Notes: generated by a model from the letters alone, not told the origin. DNA of 64,000 nt from Clarkia xantiana subsp. parviflora (GCA_036873135.1 JAPTYO010000002.1:45871452-45935451); one strand, 5' to 3'. Shown: positions 11,005-22,966, counted from the stretch's first letter. Translations and numbers: made by a program.

Positions 11005-12675
11005 ATGTGTAGGGTGTTCACGATTCTAATAAAAACATGATTTTTTCATCAAAATTGGAATTTAGATTTTTGATCGTCGAGGTAAAATTTGATATAGAAA
11101 ATTGCCCACCGAACCCTAAGGGCCGCGGCTAGTCTAGCCCAAGCCACGACGCGAGCCGTGGCGGCCACGGCTGTGCCACCGGTGAAGGTGGCCTCCAAAG
11201 GCGGCGGCGAGTTTGGGTCGGTTAGGGTTTGGCCGTCGCGAGGTCAAATCGCGACATTAATTACCGATATATTTTGTGCATATTTTTAGGGATATTGAAA
11301 TATTTGGTGATAATGAGTAACCTTAAAATATTGTGAAAATGTATTTACTGATATATTTTATCATTAATGGAGAATCAAATCAACTAAAGATATATTTCGC
11401 ATTAATTATCTGTAGGGTAATATCTATTAAAATTAATATTACTTGACGGCTAAGTTAGGTTTTTGGCGGATATAAAACCCTACTTAGCCACCAAGTAATT
11501 AGGGTTCCGTACCGGGTCGGTTTGGGCACGAACCCAAATGTGCAACTGGGTCGGGTCAACCAACCCAGATGAACGAAGTGGTATCCGAACGGGTTAGGTT
11601 TGTGTCGGGTCCAACAGGGTCAAACGGGTCGGGTCAACCCGACCAGGAATTCTCAATCGGTCCAACCGGGCCGGGTCGGGTCGGACCGGATGGGCTAATG
11701 GGTCGGGTCAAACCCGACCATGTTTGAGTAAAATCGGACCGAAGTAAACCTAATTGAACCGGACCAGTCGAACCGTGTTTATCGGACCGGACCGGTTGGA
11801 CCGTGTTGACTGAATCAGACCAGTTTAGGTCGATTGAATTTAGGTAGGGTCAAATTTAAAATCAAAATGTTTTTTAACTTTAAAATTACCTACAAAGTGC
11901 GAACTGGTTTGATATTTACACGTTTTAATCAAACCCGATGCCTAGGTTCGGTTATAGGGATGAATCTCAGATATTGCATGATTATGGGACTGAATCATTT
12001 TGTGGGCTGAATTGCAATTGTTATATATTGATATGAATGAATGTTAGAATTGAGTCTTGACTATGTCAAACTAGCTGGATATTGCATGCTTGGGGGCAGA
12101 GCCCTGTTGTCAATTAATGAGTTGCGCACTATGATAGACATCTGATGCTGTGTGATCTTGATAGGATCCATGTCTAGATGTACGCATGATTTTGAAAGCA
12201 TGAATTTCAATTCAGCCCCAAATATTTTAAAACGATATTTAGTCGCCAAATATGCATGTTTGATGTGGAGTGACTACGCATGATTTGTATGCATGATAGT
12301 TTCAGGATATGTCCGCATGTGATAATTTGCTAGCGAAATACAAATAGTATGCTTGCATGAGAAACCCCCAAAAAAATTTAAAAGGGCATTGGGAAAGCCA
12401 AGATCGGGTGTATGTAAAAACTCAATGTTCCAGTTAAAATAGCGATTAAACCATTTTTTTTAAAGAGACTGATCTATTAGAAATGAGATGTCGGCAGTGT
12501 GAACTCTTTACACGGCCCCCTTTCATTGGTTTACTGGTGGTCGGTTAGGCTAGATGACTGATGAATCATTGTATGTCGCTTCCTATCTAATAGATATCCG
12601 ATCTAAGCAATTCTTTTCAAAATGTTCTAAATTGTCACCCTGATTTTCGGAATTGCTTTAATTGTGTTAGTTTCA
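11005..12675 (+). other. Copia-1 leader with CCGG/GGGTCGG-rich zone
   Basis: The 1.7 kb between primer-binding site and gag is non-coding. Positions about 11500-11830 are a low-complexity mixture of GGGTCGG, CCGGACC and AACCCGACC. Equivalent zones occur in Copia-2 (about 38710-39060) and Copia-3 (about 52570-52880), so it belongs to the family and is not a later insertion. Confidence 0.7.
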
Positions 12676-13005
12676 ATGGCTGATAGAGTGCAATTCTATA
12701 CTCCTCACAATCTCGATGGTTTTAATTATGATGAATGAAAGGCGTGTGTGTTGAAACTCCTCTATGATGTGGATGTTGACGAATGCATAAATCTGAACAC
12801 CTACGGATGAATATGGTAGTCCATACTACTTTGACGATGAAAAGTCGCGCAAAGATCATATTGCGAAAGGGTTTATCTATTCAGCCTTGAATGCTGAAAT
12901 TGATGAGGAGTTCGTGAAAATCAGTGCATTACACATTTGGTGTGCCTTATACCTTCGTTTCGTCGAAGGAAAGAACGCTGGAGCTAGAAACTTCATGGTT
13001 AAATA

Positions 13006-14124
13006 TAGGGCTGGGCATAAAAACCGGTTCGGGCGAACCGAACCTGAACCAAACCGGAACCGAACCAATACAAACCGGTTTTGACTGAACCGGTTCTTAA
13101 ATGGTTCGGTTTTGATAAGGAATATATGGAGCGGTTTTCAACTGGTTCAAAACAGGTTCTGAACCGGTTTTGAACCAGTTTTTCAGAACCACTTTTATTA
13201 CATAAAGCCTAAATTGTTAGATAGTAACACACTCTTGCATTTTTTTTGGGTAGATTAAAGGGCTATAAACAAGCCGAGTATCTGGCAAGCTCGACTCGAC
13301 TCAGTTTACTCGAGCTCGAACTCGACCAAGCCTTAATTTTTCAAGCTCGAGCTCGACTCGGTGCCATACTTGACATGTTCGAGTTCGGCTCGATAAGGTT
13401 AAAAATTCAATTAAATAATAAATGGTGCATCTAAGCTCGAGGTCGAACTCTTCCTCGACTCAATATATACATATATAATATTATTACGTAAAACTCGAAA
13501 AACTCAAACTCGAACTCGAACTCGACTCGAATATGCAAAACAAAAAAGCTCGATTAGACTCGCGAGCCTCTCGAGTCGAGTACAAGTGAACTCGAACTCG
13601 ACTCGGTATCAAAAAAAGTTCAACTCGACTCGAAATTTAGCGAGTCGAATTTGAATATCGACCAAACCGATCTCGAGAAGCTCACGAGTAGTTTGAATCG
13701 TTTGCACCCATAGGGTAGATCCTTCACTATTTGGGTTTGGTTCATATTGGATATATAGGTGGTCGTAGCAGATTTGTTTACTTATATATAGTTATTATAT
13801 ATTATGTTAGCTCATATCAGTTCTACAGTCAATTGAGTTTAGTTTTGAACTCGAAACTTAACTTATGAATAGTTCTATATTGGCCGTATATTTTGAATTT
13901 TAGTAAAAAAAAAAAGGTGTATATTTTGAATTTTAGTAAAAAAAATGAAAAAAAGGTTCAAAACCGGTTCGAACCGGTTCAAAACCGGTTCTCCTATGGT
14001 TCGGTTCTAGGACCTAAAATCTGGTTCGGTTCTTACCTGGTATAGAAAACCAACTGAACCTAAAATCTGGTTCCGGTTCGGTTCTGAACCGGTTCGGCCA
14101 AAAACCGAACCATGCCCAGCCCTA
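13006..14124. mobile_element. hAT element with CCGGTT-rich arms
   Basis: The termini TAGGGCTGGGCAT and ATGCCCAGCCCTA are perfect inverted repeats. The 8-bp duplication GTTAAATA flanks it at 12998-13005 and 14125-14132, which is diagnostic of the hAT superfamily. The arms are rich in AACCGGTTC motifs. No transposase is encoded. It is split by another hAT element at 13256. Confidence 0.85.
13256..13712. mobile_element. Nested hAT MITE rich in CTCGA
   Basis: It starts TAAAGGGCTATAAACAAGCC and ends GTTTGCACCCATA, with the 8-bp duplication GGGTAGAT at 13248-13255 and 13713-13720. The interior is dominated by GCTCGACTCGA and CTCGAACTCGA motifs. The terminal inverted repeat is weak; the call rests mainly on the perfect 8-bp duplication. 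Confidence 0.75.
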
Positions 14125-15071
14125 GTTAAATATGATGGTATTATCCGCCTGGATGTCGGTGTAAAAGACGATCATGACCCTGATGACGAAGGTGATGCGT
14201 GGCAAATGATTCATCTCATAATGAAAAGGTTCCCTCTCGTGGTTCGCCGACGACAATTCACTCACATGTCTGATAAAATCGATTAAGAATATTGTGGATC
14301 TGTTCGAAGATGGCTACGACAGAGAAACCTGCATCTCAGATGAATCCCATGAGTCGAATGAAAACCTCTCTCATATACGCATGACGTTGAAAGAATCGTG
14401 GAACAAAACGTCCAAACAAAAATCTGGTGGGTCATAGCACCGTTGATGAAGTGCGTCTTAGGTACGCCTCGTTTTCCATGTAGATAAAGCTGTAAAAGGT
14501 TCTATTCTAACAAAGGTCATCTGATGTGACTCACTCGTGAATTTTTCCAGGTGTGGTGTTCGACATGGCTCAAAGTTCTCGAATATCTTTCCCCTTTGTT
14601 GTTGCATTATGATCAACAACCTTATCATTGTCATTTCATCTTTCATTGTTCATTTGAATTGATGACTTTGGTTGTTTGTGTTTCAAATTATTGAATAAAG
14701 TGATTGTCATTGAGATTGAATGCGATACGATTCGAAGTACAATTTACTTATCAATCCATCGACCCGGTCAAAGGGGTCAATCCGAACGAAATCCGGTAAT
14801 AGTGATTGGAAACCAAGTTTCTGCCAGGTCAAAGAGGTAAAATGAAAGAAACGATCAACGCACTCCTTCATCAATGGTGACCCATCGATTGCGTAACTAG
14901 ATCGAACAGTTTAGTTTTCTTATTTATCAGTACTCCATAAATATAATTGATATCGTAACAATGAACATGTATGACAACGATGATTAAATTGTGGAATGAA
15001 ATGATTTCACCGAGGGTAACACCCGAGTGTGGCACGCACAGCGCATGGAATCCGTGTAAAATCTGAACACA

Positions 15072-16300
15072 TTGATTCAAAGTAAAAATTTAATGGAAAG
15101 ATGTATAATTTTGAATCTCAAAATAACTTTCATTGATAACATTGCCCGTTATGGGTTTACTCATCCGATTACTCGTAAAACAGAGGCCATTGAATTCTTT
15201 AAGAGCCATCTCAATCTCGTAGAGAATCAGTTGGAACGTAAGGTGAAAACCATACGAACAGACAGAGGGGGTAAATACCTCTCGAATGAGTTTAATAAGT
15301 AATGCAAGAAATGGGCATTGTCCATCAAATGACGATTCCTTATACGCCACAACAGAGCGGTGTGCCGGAGCGACGTAATCGTACACTCTTGGACATGTTA
15401 AGAACCATGATGTCGCAAGCTCAACTTCTGATCTCCTTTTGGGATGATGTGTTGTTGACTGCTACTCTTGTAGTAAACATTGGGCCTACAAAATTGGTGG
15501 ACATGACACCATATGAGCTGTGGACTGGTAAAGATGTGGATCTTACTAGGCTACGACCTTGGGGTTGCGCAACATACACGCATCAGAACAACAGCCGATA
15601 TGGCATGTTGGGACCTAGAGGATTGAAAAGTATCTTTATAAGATACTCGGAGAACTCTAAGGGATACGTGTTTGTGGCAGCTCAAGTAAATGGTGGCATG
15701 GTCGAACATGAGTTCAGGGACGTTACGTTTATAGAGGATGAATTTCCTAAGCTTGGTGACATCAACTCGAATGAAATCTTAAAAGAACTTGAACATGACG
15801 AGGATGATCAGGTCCCATTTACTTCGAGTGGGAGAATTGAGAGGGTAACCACTGTGAATAAAATGGTAAATGAGAATGGTAACATTTTCATAATAAATCC
15901 ATTGGGAGGAGTCAATCCACCCGCAGAGATCACAGTTGCTTCTGATGTGAATCAAGTAGGACCCGATGATCTAGTTGTTGAACAGTTGGATGGGAATCCT
16001 ATAATTCCTCAACTACCTGCTGGCAACAATGGGAGTGGGACAACTAACTTGGTTCCTGGTCCAAGTTATCATGGAATTCATCTCGGGGGTAGAAACCCGA
16101 GACCAAGGGGTCGTCCAAGAAAGGTTGCTGGAGAAGGTTCTAGTAACGCCCTGGTTCCTAGTGGGAGCATCTAGTGGGAGCATTAATCCTAGTGGGAGCG
16201 TAGTTCGAGATGAGAATAATGAGTCTAGACGTAGTCAAAGGCAGAGAAATTCTCCCAAGGATTTCCCCATCGATAAGAATGAGTTATTCACCTAGACTTC
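15072..16300 (+). pseudogene. Copia-1 integrase, frameshifted
   Basis: The first frame (15072-15302) reads ITFIDNIARYGFTHPITRKT ... TIRTDRGGKYLSNEF, the integrase core with two catalytic aspartates. A frameshift and TAA near 15300 move the reading to 15302-16174, MGIVHQMTIPYTPQQSGVPE, with the catalytic glutamate in PERRN. The C-terminal part (YELWTGKDVDLTRLRPWGCA) and a long linker towards reverse transcriptase follow. The enzyme would insert element cDNA into the genome. The break at 15300 rules out function. Confidence 0.85.
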
Positions 16301-16429
16301 AGTTTATGAACCGCTCATGGTTAAATAAGCACTGGAAAGTCCTCAAGAGAAGGAATGGAGGAAAGCAATGGAGGAAGCGTTCGCCTCAATGGAAGCCAAT
16401 TCGTTTTGGACGTTAAGTTGATTTGCCTG

Positions 16430-17340
16430 CTAATCGCAGAGCGATCGGGGCAAAGTGGGTTCTAAATTGAAACTCACTACTGATGGAAATATTGAGCGGT
16501 GCAAAGCTCGACTTGTCGCGAAAGTTTATACCCAACTCCATGGAGTGGACTTTGATGAAACTTACTCACCGACTGTGCGTTACACTACAGTCCAGGCCAT
16601 TTTGGCCATGGTTGCTAGCCTCGATCTTGAGCTATACCAGATTGATGTTAAGATTGCCTTCCTTCATGGGAGCTTGGAGGAACAGATCTACATGGAACAA
16701 CCAGAGGGTTTCTCATCCCCTAGGAATCAACGTAAAGTTTTAAGCTCAAAGGTAGATCTGTTGTCTAAAAAAATCGTCTCGGCAATGGTACTGCAGGTTC
16801 CACGAGGACATAGTGGGCAACTGACTCGTGAATCTTCACGAGGATCCTTGCGTGTACACTAAGACCTCATGGTCAAAGTATGTAATGTTGACGTTATACG
16901 TCGATGAAATTATTCTTGCCGCGAACGATGTGAGTTATTTGAAGAATTCAAACTCTTCGTTAGCATCTGTATTTGAGATGAAAGATATGGGAGATGCCAC
17001 TTACATCTTAGACATTAAGATTGCTAGAGATCGTAGTGCTCGGAGATTATGTCTTTCTCAGGAAGCCTATATCAACAAATTGTTGAGAAAGTTCAAACTC
17101 TGTAATGCTAAACTCGTGGAGATACCCCGTTGTATATGGGAGTGCGCTGTCAAAGTGTGATGGACCAAAGAACCTGGTAGAGCGTGAACAGATGATAAGT
17201 GCAAAGGACCTCAGTATGGTAGGAAAAATGATGTACGCGATGCAATGCACTCGTCCAGACATCTGTTACGCTGTGGGATTAGTAACGCGTTTCCAGTCGA
17301 ACCCCGGTTATCAACATTTACGAGCCATGAAATGAACAAT
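16430..17340 (+). pseudogene. Copia-1 reverse transcriptase, degenerate
   Basis: Fragments in several frames include KARLVAKVYTQLHGVDFDET, LYQIDVKIAFLHGSLEEQIY, YVMLTLYVDEIILAANDVSY and SMVGKMMYAMQCTRPDICYA. The order and motifs fit a Copia polymerase. The catalytic YVDD box reads YVDE, replacing the second metal-binding aspartate by glutamate. Frameshifts lie near 16750-16830 and 17100. Confidence 0.85.
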
Positions 17341-17872
17341 GAGATATCTGATAGGTACGGCATACTACAGATTGTGCTATGAGGGAAGTAAGCTAGAATT
17401 GATAGGATATAGTGTCGCCAACCATGGTGGCGATCTAGATGATCGTAAGTCCACATCAGGATGAGTGTTTCTCCTTGCTAATGTCGCCATCTCTTGTATG
17501 AGCAAGAAGAAATCATGTGTCGCACTGTCTACCATGGAATCCGAATTCATAGCTCTCTCAAAGAACGCATAGGAGGCTGTCTGGCTAAAGAGACTCTTGA
17601 CCGCCCTGCTTGACATCAAGGATGGGAGTAAGCCTTTGCGCATCTACTCTGACAGTCAAGCTGCAATAGGGGCAGTCAAGAATCTAAAGTACTATAGTAG
17701 GACAAAATACAATAACGTAAAATATTACAATGGGAAGAGTGTGGTAGAAGACAAGCTGATCACAGTCGAATTCATGCCTTCAGAAAACATGGTTGCGGAT
17801 CCATTGACCAAACCCTTACGCAAGGATATTTTTGAAAAGCACGTAAAACTGCTTGGATTACGTAGGGTTTAG
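17341..17872 (+). pseudogene. Copia-1 RNase H, partly degenerate
   Basis: The last open stretch, 17597-17872, contains PLRIYSDSQAAIGAVKN with a catalytic aspartate and MVADPLTKPLRKDIFEKHV, the usual Copia C terminus. Upstream codons 17380-17596 are interrupted by TGA and TAG. In an intact element it would remove the RNA strand during reverse transcription. Confidence 0.85.
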
Positions 17873-18963
17873 AAGACTTGTAATGTGAAAGTAACATTTT
17901 TAGATTGGAAGTAATATTTGAACAAAAGAATTGCTATTTGAGTTTATGATATTTACGACGTCATAATGATGATATTGCAACGGATGTACGGTTTATAAAC
18001 TAGTAACTGGAGCGTAAAACCTCCTAAAAAAATATGTCGAATGTAGACTCTGCCATGTCACACGGGTACGGTCATCTTAAGGGAAGGGAAACCTCAGCCA
18101 TATCAAGACCGGGTAAGAGCCATGGTATTTCGAAAGAAAAACATGGTTATGCAAAACGATCATTTGGTTTCGAGGTACACGACATGATCAAAGTTTTGCG
18201 GATCGCCGTGACGAACTCTGTTCGTCTACCACCACATTATGAGCTAGTTGAGACTCTACGATAGCATATGACATTCCCACTCCTGATGTTAAATAAATTC
18301 AGGTTATACTATCGACGTGCACTTCATACTGCGCGTGCCATGTTCGACCACGGGGTCAGGCTCGGTTGTGCTAGACGGAATCTTACAAGATACTAAAGGA
18401 CACCAACTTCTTCACCTTGAGCGTGTGACTGATCCCGGGTGCTGAATGAAACAGCACCCGAAGTTCCCTTTCCACTCAGAGTTCGTGTCCAAGGTTGAGC
18501 TCAATGTTCGCTCCCAGACGTACAAGCGCAGTGCATGAACAAAAAGACCAAGTGACCACGTATTGGGAACCGGTTGAGTTTGACTAAGGATATGATCAAT
18601 GAGGATGGTCATGCACATAAGTAATTCTCCGACTCCTGTATTCACTAGGTGGCCACCAGCCGGATATTAGTTGAAGGTTATGAATACTTGTACATATGCC
18701 TTGGAGAAGTATTCCTTAAGGGAAACTAGATAATAAGAAAATAACAGTTGACCATGGGTACAGCGCGGCACAAAGAAGTAACACGTTGAGAATCAACGTT
18801 CCGCGGATTCTTCAACACTCTTAACCGATGAGTAGCGCGAAGTCCGTTGTGTTTTCTGGTCGCACGGCAAACCTTATATGAACAATACGGGAACTAGATT
18901 GGATCGATGAATACATATTGATGTGTTGGGAAATATTATTAATAGGCACCCTCCCATTCCGAT
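17873..18963 (+). other. Copia-1 3' untranslated internal region
   Basis: About 1.1 kb without a recognised gene lie between RNase H and the polypurine tract. The part 17880-18620 is recognisably shared with Copia-2 (23517-24280, reversed). Confidence 0.65.
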
Positions 18964-18973
18964 GAGTGGGAGT
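18964..18973 (+). other. Copia-1 polypurine tract
   Basis: GAGTGGGAGT immediately precedes the TGTTGGC start of the 3' LTR, the expected plus-strand priming site. Confidence 0.7.
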
Positions 18974-19568
18974 TGTTGGCATTTAGTGTAAATGAGTCGC
19001 CGAAATAGGAGCCCAGTAATAAAAGTACAACATGCTAAGTCCAATTTGGGGTATGGCACATAGGGAATTTCGGGTCAGGCCGAAATCCCCATAGGCCATG
19101 CACGACCTATGTGGGCCGGGCCAATTGGACCTATAAGTCCGGCCGAAATAGGTGAGCAACTCACCTAGGGTTTTTCTCACCTCTTCTTATAAATAAGAGG
19201 TGCTAGGGATTTCTTGGGGTTGGTCATTCTCTCCTTTTAGTTGTCTAAAAAGAAATCCCCTCTCCCTAAAACATAGGGTTCGGCCAAACCAATCACCACC
19301 CAAAGTAGGTGCCGAATTACATCCAGTAATTCACCCTGGAGATCCATCTGTCGACCAGATCGAAAGAGGCTTTTTTGTGGAGACCATCGCCTGCGGATTT
19401 CTCCTTTAACAAGATTACCGTAGGACACCGTCCGACAGTCCGTGAACTCCCCGTTGACATCTTGGGCTACAGATCGCGAAATAGGTATGTGCACCCTTCC
19501 ACTGCGTATTAGTTACCTAGCATGTACCTAAGGTTTAATATGCATTAATTCTCCCCTAGAATCCAACA
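18974..19568 (+). repeat. Copia-1 3' LTR
   Basis: It runs from TGTTGGC to ATCCAACA and is followed by the target copy AAGGG. It is the same length as the 5' LTR but shows scattered substitutions throughout. Confidence 0.93.
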
Positions 19569-19981
19569 AAGGGTTCAGATTTGAAATTTTAGGACTAAAC
19601 TGAACAAAAAAAAAGTTAGGAATGTATTAGAGGGACTAAATTGAACAAAATCGAAAGTTTTGGGCTACTCACATGCATGGCACATGGCCATTTAACGACC
19701 CTTTTGACGAAGTACTAACAGATATGTGAAAACGGTACAAATAGAAATCCTTGGTACCAAATTGGTAAAAAAAAAAAACATATGGTATGAACAATGGATT
19801 TCCTGCAAACAAACGGTATGAAATGGACCATTAACCCAAAAAAATTGGATGTTGTATTTGTAATAGATTTTCACAATTCCCTTACAAATAAAGTCATATG
19901 TCGCTTACAAACAAATCACTCACAAACGACTAAATTTCTTGTATTGAATTAAGCTCACCTTATTAGTAAAAGTAACGAGAG

Positions 19982-20536
19982 TAAGGTTGTCAATTCGGGC
20001 ACGACACCATGAGACGATATAATAACGACGCCGAAAATTACGAGTTTGGACTACTCATTTTCAAGCTCGGTAAAAGTCGGGTCGTGCCAAAATCATGTCA
20101 TGATTTTTATATATATATATATTAGATATTTCATATCTAACAGTGGAGTTGCCTTGCATTGTTACTTCCTAGAGGTTGGATTTTTTTTTTAGAAGATAGC
20201 AATATATTAGAAATCACACTAAGGTCTTACAACCAAACCAACATCAAAGAAAAACAACAGGTAGAGGTTGGATTCAACTCTTTATATTTAGTAACTTTTA
20301 AATTTTAGTTTAAAAAATAGTTATGTGTGAGTTTATTGTCAATTTATGTCAGGTTTGTCTCGCTGATTTTTTATGTCTTTCTTTTTCTATTTCGTGTTCG
20401 TGCCGAACTACTTTTTTGTGCTTTTATATCGGGCCATGTTTAATTCAAACAATTAACTAAAATACAACATGAACCTGACACGACACGAATCAGACACAAA
20501 ACGAACCAGTATTGCCTGCACGAATGATCAGCCTTA
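19982..20536. mobile_element. hAT-like MITE with a LINE tail inside
   Basis: The left end TAAGGTTGTCAATTCGGGCA pairs imperfectly with the right end TGCACGAATGATCAGCCTTA. The inner sequence is rich in CGGGTCGTGCC and GACACGACACGAA motifs, as in many plant hAT MITEs. The flanking 8-mers (AACGAGAG and AACACAAA) do not match well, so borders and family are tentative. No coding capacity. Confidence 0.5.
20183..20261 (-). mobile_element. 5'-truncated LINE tail with 13-bp target duplication
   Basis: A poly-T run at the left (poly-A on the minus strand) is followed by about 70 bases. On the minus strand these read like a plant L1 3' end (TTGTAAGACCTTAGTGTGAT). The 13-mer TAGAGGTTGGATT occurs directly on both sides (20170-20182 and 20262-20274), as expected of target-primed insertion. 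Confidence 0.7.
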
Positions 20537-20922
20537 AACACAAACTTAGTGCTTTTGAAGCATACTAAAAAATTATCACTGGAGAATCGGGTTCTTTCCC
20601 CCTTGAGGTTGATATCACCGGAACTTGTAGAATCCGATAATTTCATATAGACCTATTATTGCATCTTAAAGCATGGTTTAGAGTCTGCTTCTCTAGTCTC
20701 GTCTGAGTCGACACATGTAAGATGGAAAATGTGGAGTTGCATCCCACGATTCCACATTGAAATTTAAATTAGTATAGATGTGATACGTAATGGGAATCTC
20801 TTGATTCCAGAAAGCTTACCATTTATAGAGTTTTAAGTAAAAACAAAGTACATTTTTTGTCCATATTGCAATGATTTAGAACAAATTTATTTTATATTCA
20901 ATCGGTTAAATTCTATTAACAA
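20537..20922. other. No gene recognised
   Basis: A short AT-rich segment between the hAT-like element and the Helitron; nothing identifiable. Confidence 0.5.
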
Positions 20923-22966
20923 TCTATATATAATATAATTCTAATAGGTTAAACAAAATTTTGACAAATAACAAAATGGGTCGGTTACATGTCAATACAG
21001 AGTTATTCTATTGGTCCATGTCAACTTAAGTATCTCTCCTATGACGTGTCAATTCCATGTAGACTAATGTAAGCACTTAGATTTCCTCCAAGCTTCCTAA
21101 TTGCATGTTGAAGGCCGTTACATTATTTTGTCCGTTTTTTTGTAAATTAATATTAATATTACTTATTATTGACAATCCACTACAAACAAATACTAAAAAT
21201 GTTGATTTTTTTTTTTTCCAATAAAAAGTTGTGTTTTTCCTAACTTTTTTTAGTAATTTTACTTTAATATTAGAATTATCGAGTTTGATATTAAATTTGG
21301 TTTTTTGGTAAAAATTAGTATATGTATATTTTAGTATCAAATATAATAACATATTAAGATAATATTTATTTGATATTTTAATATTTTTGATCGTTTATGT
21401 AATTAAAAAATATAGCATATATTTTATTTATCACATGTAATATAATTAATTATTATTAGATATAAAATTTCATCTTCATTAGCTTTACATTTATTAATTA
21501 TTTTATCAAATCAAATAGATGAATATAAAATAAAATATAGTAGCAAAATTATATAATAAATATTATAAGTAATTTCATAGTAAATAAACTAAATTAGAAC
21601 TTATTTTAAACATAAGGATCGATTTGATTACACACATAATATATATATGTTAAATTTTTAAAATTAAATTTTCTAGATATCAATTTTTATGTTTTCTTTA
21701 ATTTTATCAAATTTGTTATTAAAAAACTTAACTTTATAAGCACAAACGATACATCATTATAATAACGTTGTAGGTTACACAAAATAAAAAGTATATAAAT
21801 TAATTTATTTGTAATATATAAATGATATTATTGTTAATTGTTAAATGAAACAGACATAGAAAAAATAAATTTTTATTTTAAGATTGATTAAGGGGTTTGG
21901 GATTTATAAATAGCCTTTGGGGAACTTAACTTTCTATTGATATTATACTTTGATACATTTTTTTCTCACATTTATAAAAAAAAAAAAAATCCAAATTTCA
22001 CACTTACAATAGGATAGGTAAATAAAAATACTTGATAAAAAAAATTTCTTTCATGAGAGTCGTATGCAATATATGAATAGTGTCATCATCATTTTAATTT
22101 TATAATTATAAGTGTCTGTATGTAAATATAACATATGCATAATTATTTTTCATGTAATCTAATTTGGATAGATGAACTGTGACAAGTGATAGAATGACGC
22201 ACTTACATGTCAAAAGCGAAACATCTTATTCGTCCACGTCTATATAATTCTCACCAATAAAGTGACAATGTCATGTGTACACTTATACCGAGATAATTGC
22301 TCCAAAGTCTGTCATTCAATCTTAAAAATGTTTAATTTATTTTAGGTAAGTTTCATTTAACAATATCAATCAATATTTTTAAAATTATTACTAATTATTT
22401 TGTTAGTTTCAGTCAGCAGTTATACTACATTCATTTAGTTGTTAAGAATTAAATTTTTATTTATTACTGTTAAATTAATTTATATACATTGTCTATTGTG
22501 TTACCGAAAACATTATTATATTGATGTATTACGTTTTATTAACATACATTTTGCAGCGAAAATAAAATAAATAAACATATATAAATATATATCATACTTC
22601 TCAGGTCAACAATATAGATCCCTATTTTTACAATTAGTCTGAATTTAATTTATTTATTACTATTAACTATAATATTTCTTCAATAATGTTACTGACATAA
22701 TTATTTTTGTATTGATATTCAATTTGATTAAATGATTAAAATAAATAGTAAATTTGAAAGCATGAATATTTATGTCTAAACAATTCAATTTAGACTACTA
22801 AAATAATCAATCACGTTATACATTTTTTCTATTTATATCTATTTTATGGAAAAATTAAGTAAATATTTTTTTTTTTATAATTTTTCTATCTATATTATTT
22901 TGGTAACTTTAAACTACAATAATTTAAATATATGCATACCGCGCAAAGCGCGGGCAAAATATCTAG
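20923..22966 (+). mobile_element. Non-autonomous Helitron
   Basis: The 3' end is clear: a perfect 6-bp hairpin CCGCGC-AAA-GCGCGG at 22939-22953, nine bases, then CTAG at 22966 followed by T. The 5' end is placed at TCTATATATAATATAATTC after an A at 20922, which is less certain. The 2-kb interior is very AT-rich and lacks a Rep/helicase gene. Its hairpin differs from those of the other two Helitrons, so it is another family. Confidence 0.65.

Larger units (their letters stand above)
12676..15071 (+). pseudogene. Copia-1 gag and protease region, degenerate and split
   Basis: The ATG at 12676 opens MADRVQFYTPHNLDGFNYDE, then a TGA stop replaces the tryptophan expected from Copia-2 (NYGAWSVY). 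Gag continues with EFVKISALHIWCALYLRF up to 13005, where an hAT element interrupts it, and resumes after 14132. From 14133 to 15071 no frame stays open, and neither zinc knuckle nor protease motif can be read with confidence. Confidence 0.6.
10398..19568 (+). mobile_element. Copia-1, full-length LTR retrotransposon
   Basis: It has two LTRs of about 595 bp starting TGTTGGCATTTAGTG, a primer-binding site, a long leader, degenerate gag, integrase, reverse transcriptase and RNase H in the Copia order, a polypurine tract, and the 5-bp duplication AAGGG at 10393-10397 and 19569-19573. Its length is 9.2 kb including two hAT insertions. The coding region is full of stops and frameshifts, so the element is dead. 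By eye the LTRs differ at roughly a tenth of positions, which suggests an old insertion. Confidence 0.95.
9849..19837. mobile_element. Mutator-like MITE, split by Copia-1
   Basis: The left terminus GTGTTAAGGGTCCATTTCAT pairs with the right terminus ATGAAATGGACCATTAACCC. Both sides are flanked by the 9-bp AAAAAAATT (9840-9848 and 19838-19846). It is the same family as the MITE at 6361-6995. The halves 9849-10397 and 19574-19837 total about 0.8 kb once Copia-1 is removed. Confidence 0.8.
9653..19946. mobile_element. CACTA-type MITE, split by later insertions
   Basis: The left end CATTACAAGAAAATTGG is one base from the plant CACTA consensus start CACTACAAGAAA. The inverted end AAATTTCTTGTATTG closes at 19946. 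It is flanked on both sides by AAT (9650-9652 and 19947-19949), the 3-bp duplication expected of CACTA elements. Without the inserted DNA it is only about 290 bp. The halves are 9653-9848 and 19847-19946. Confidence 0.65.
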
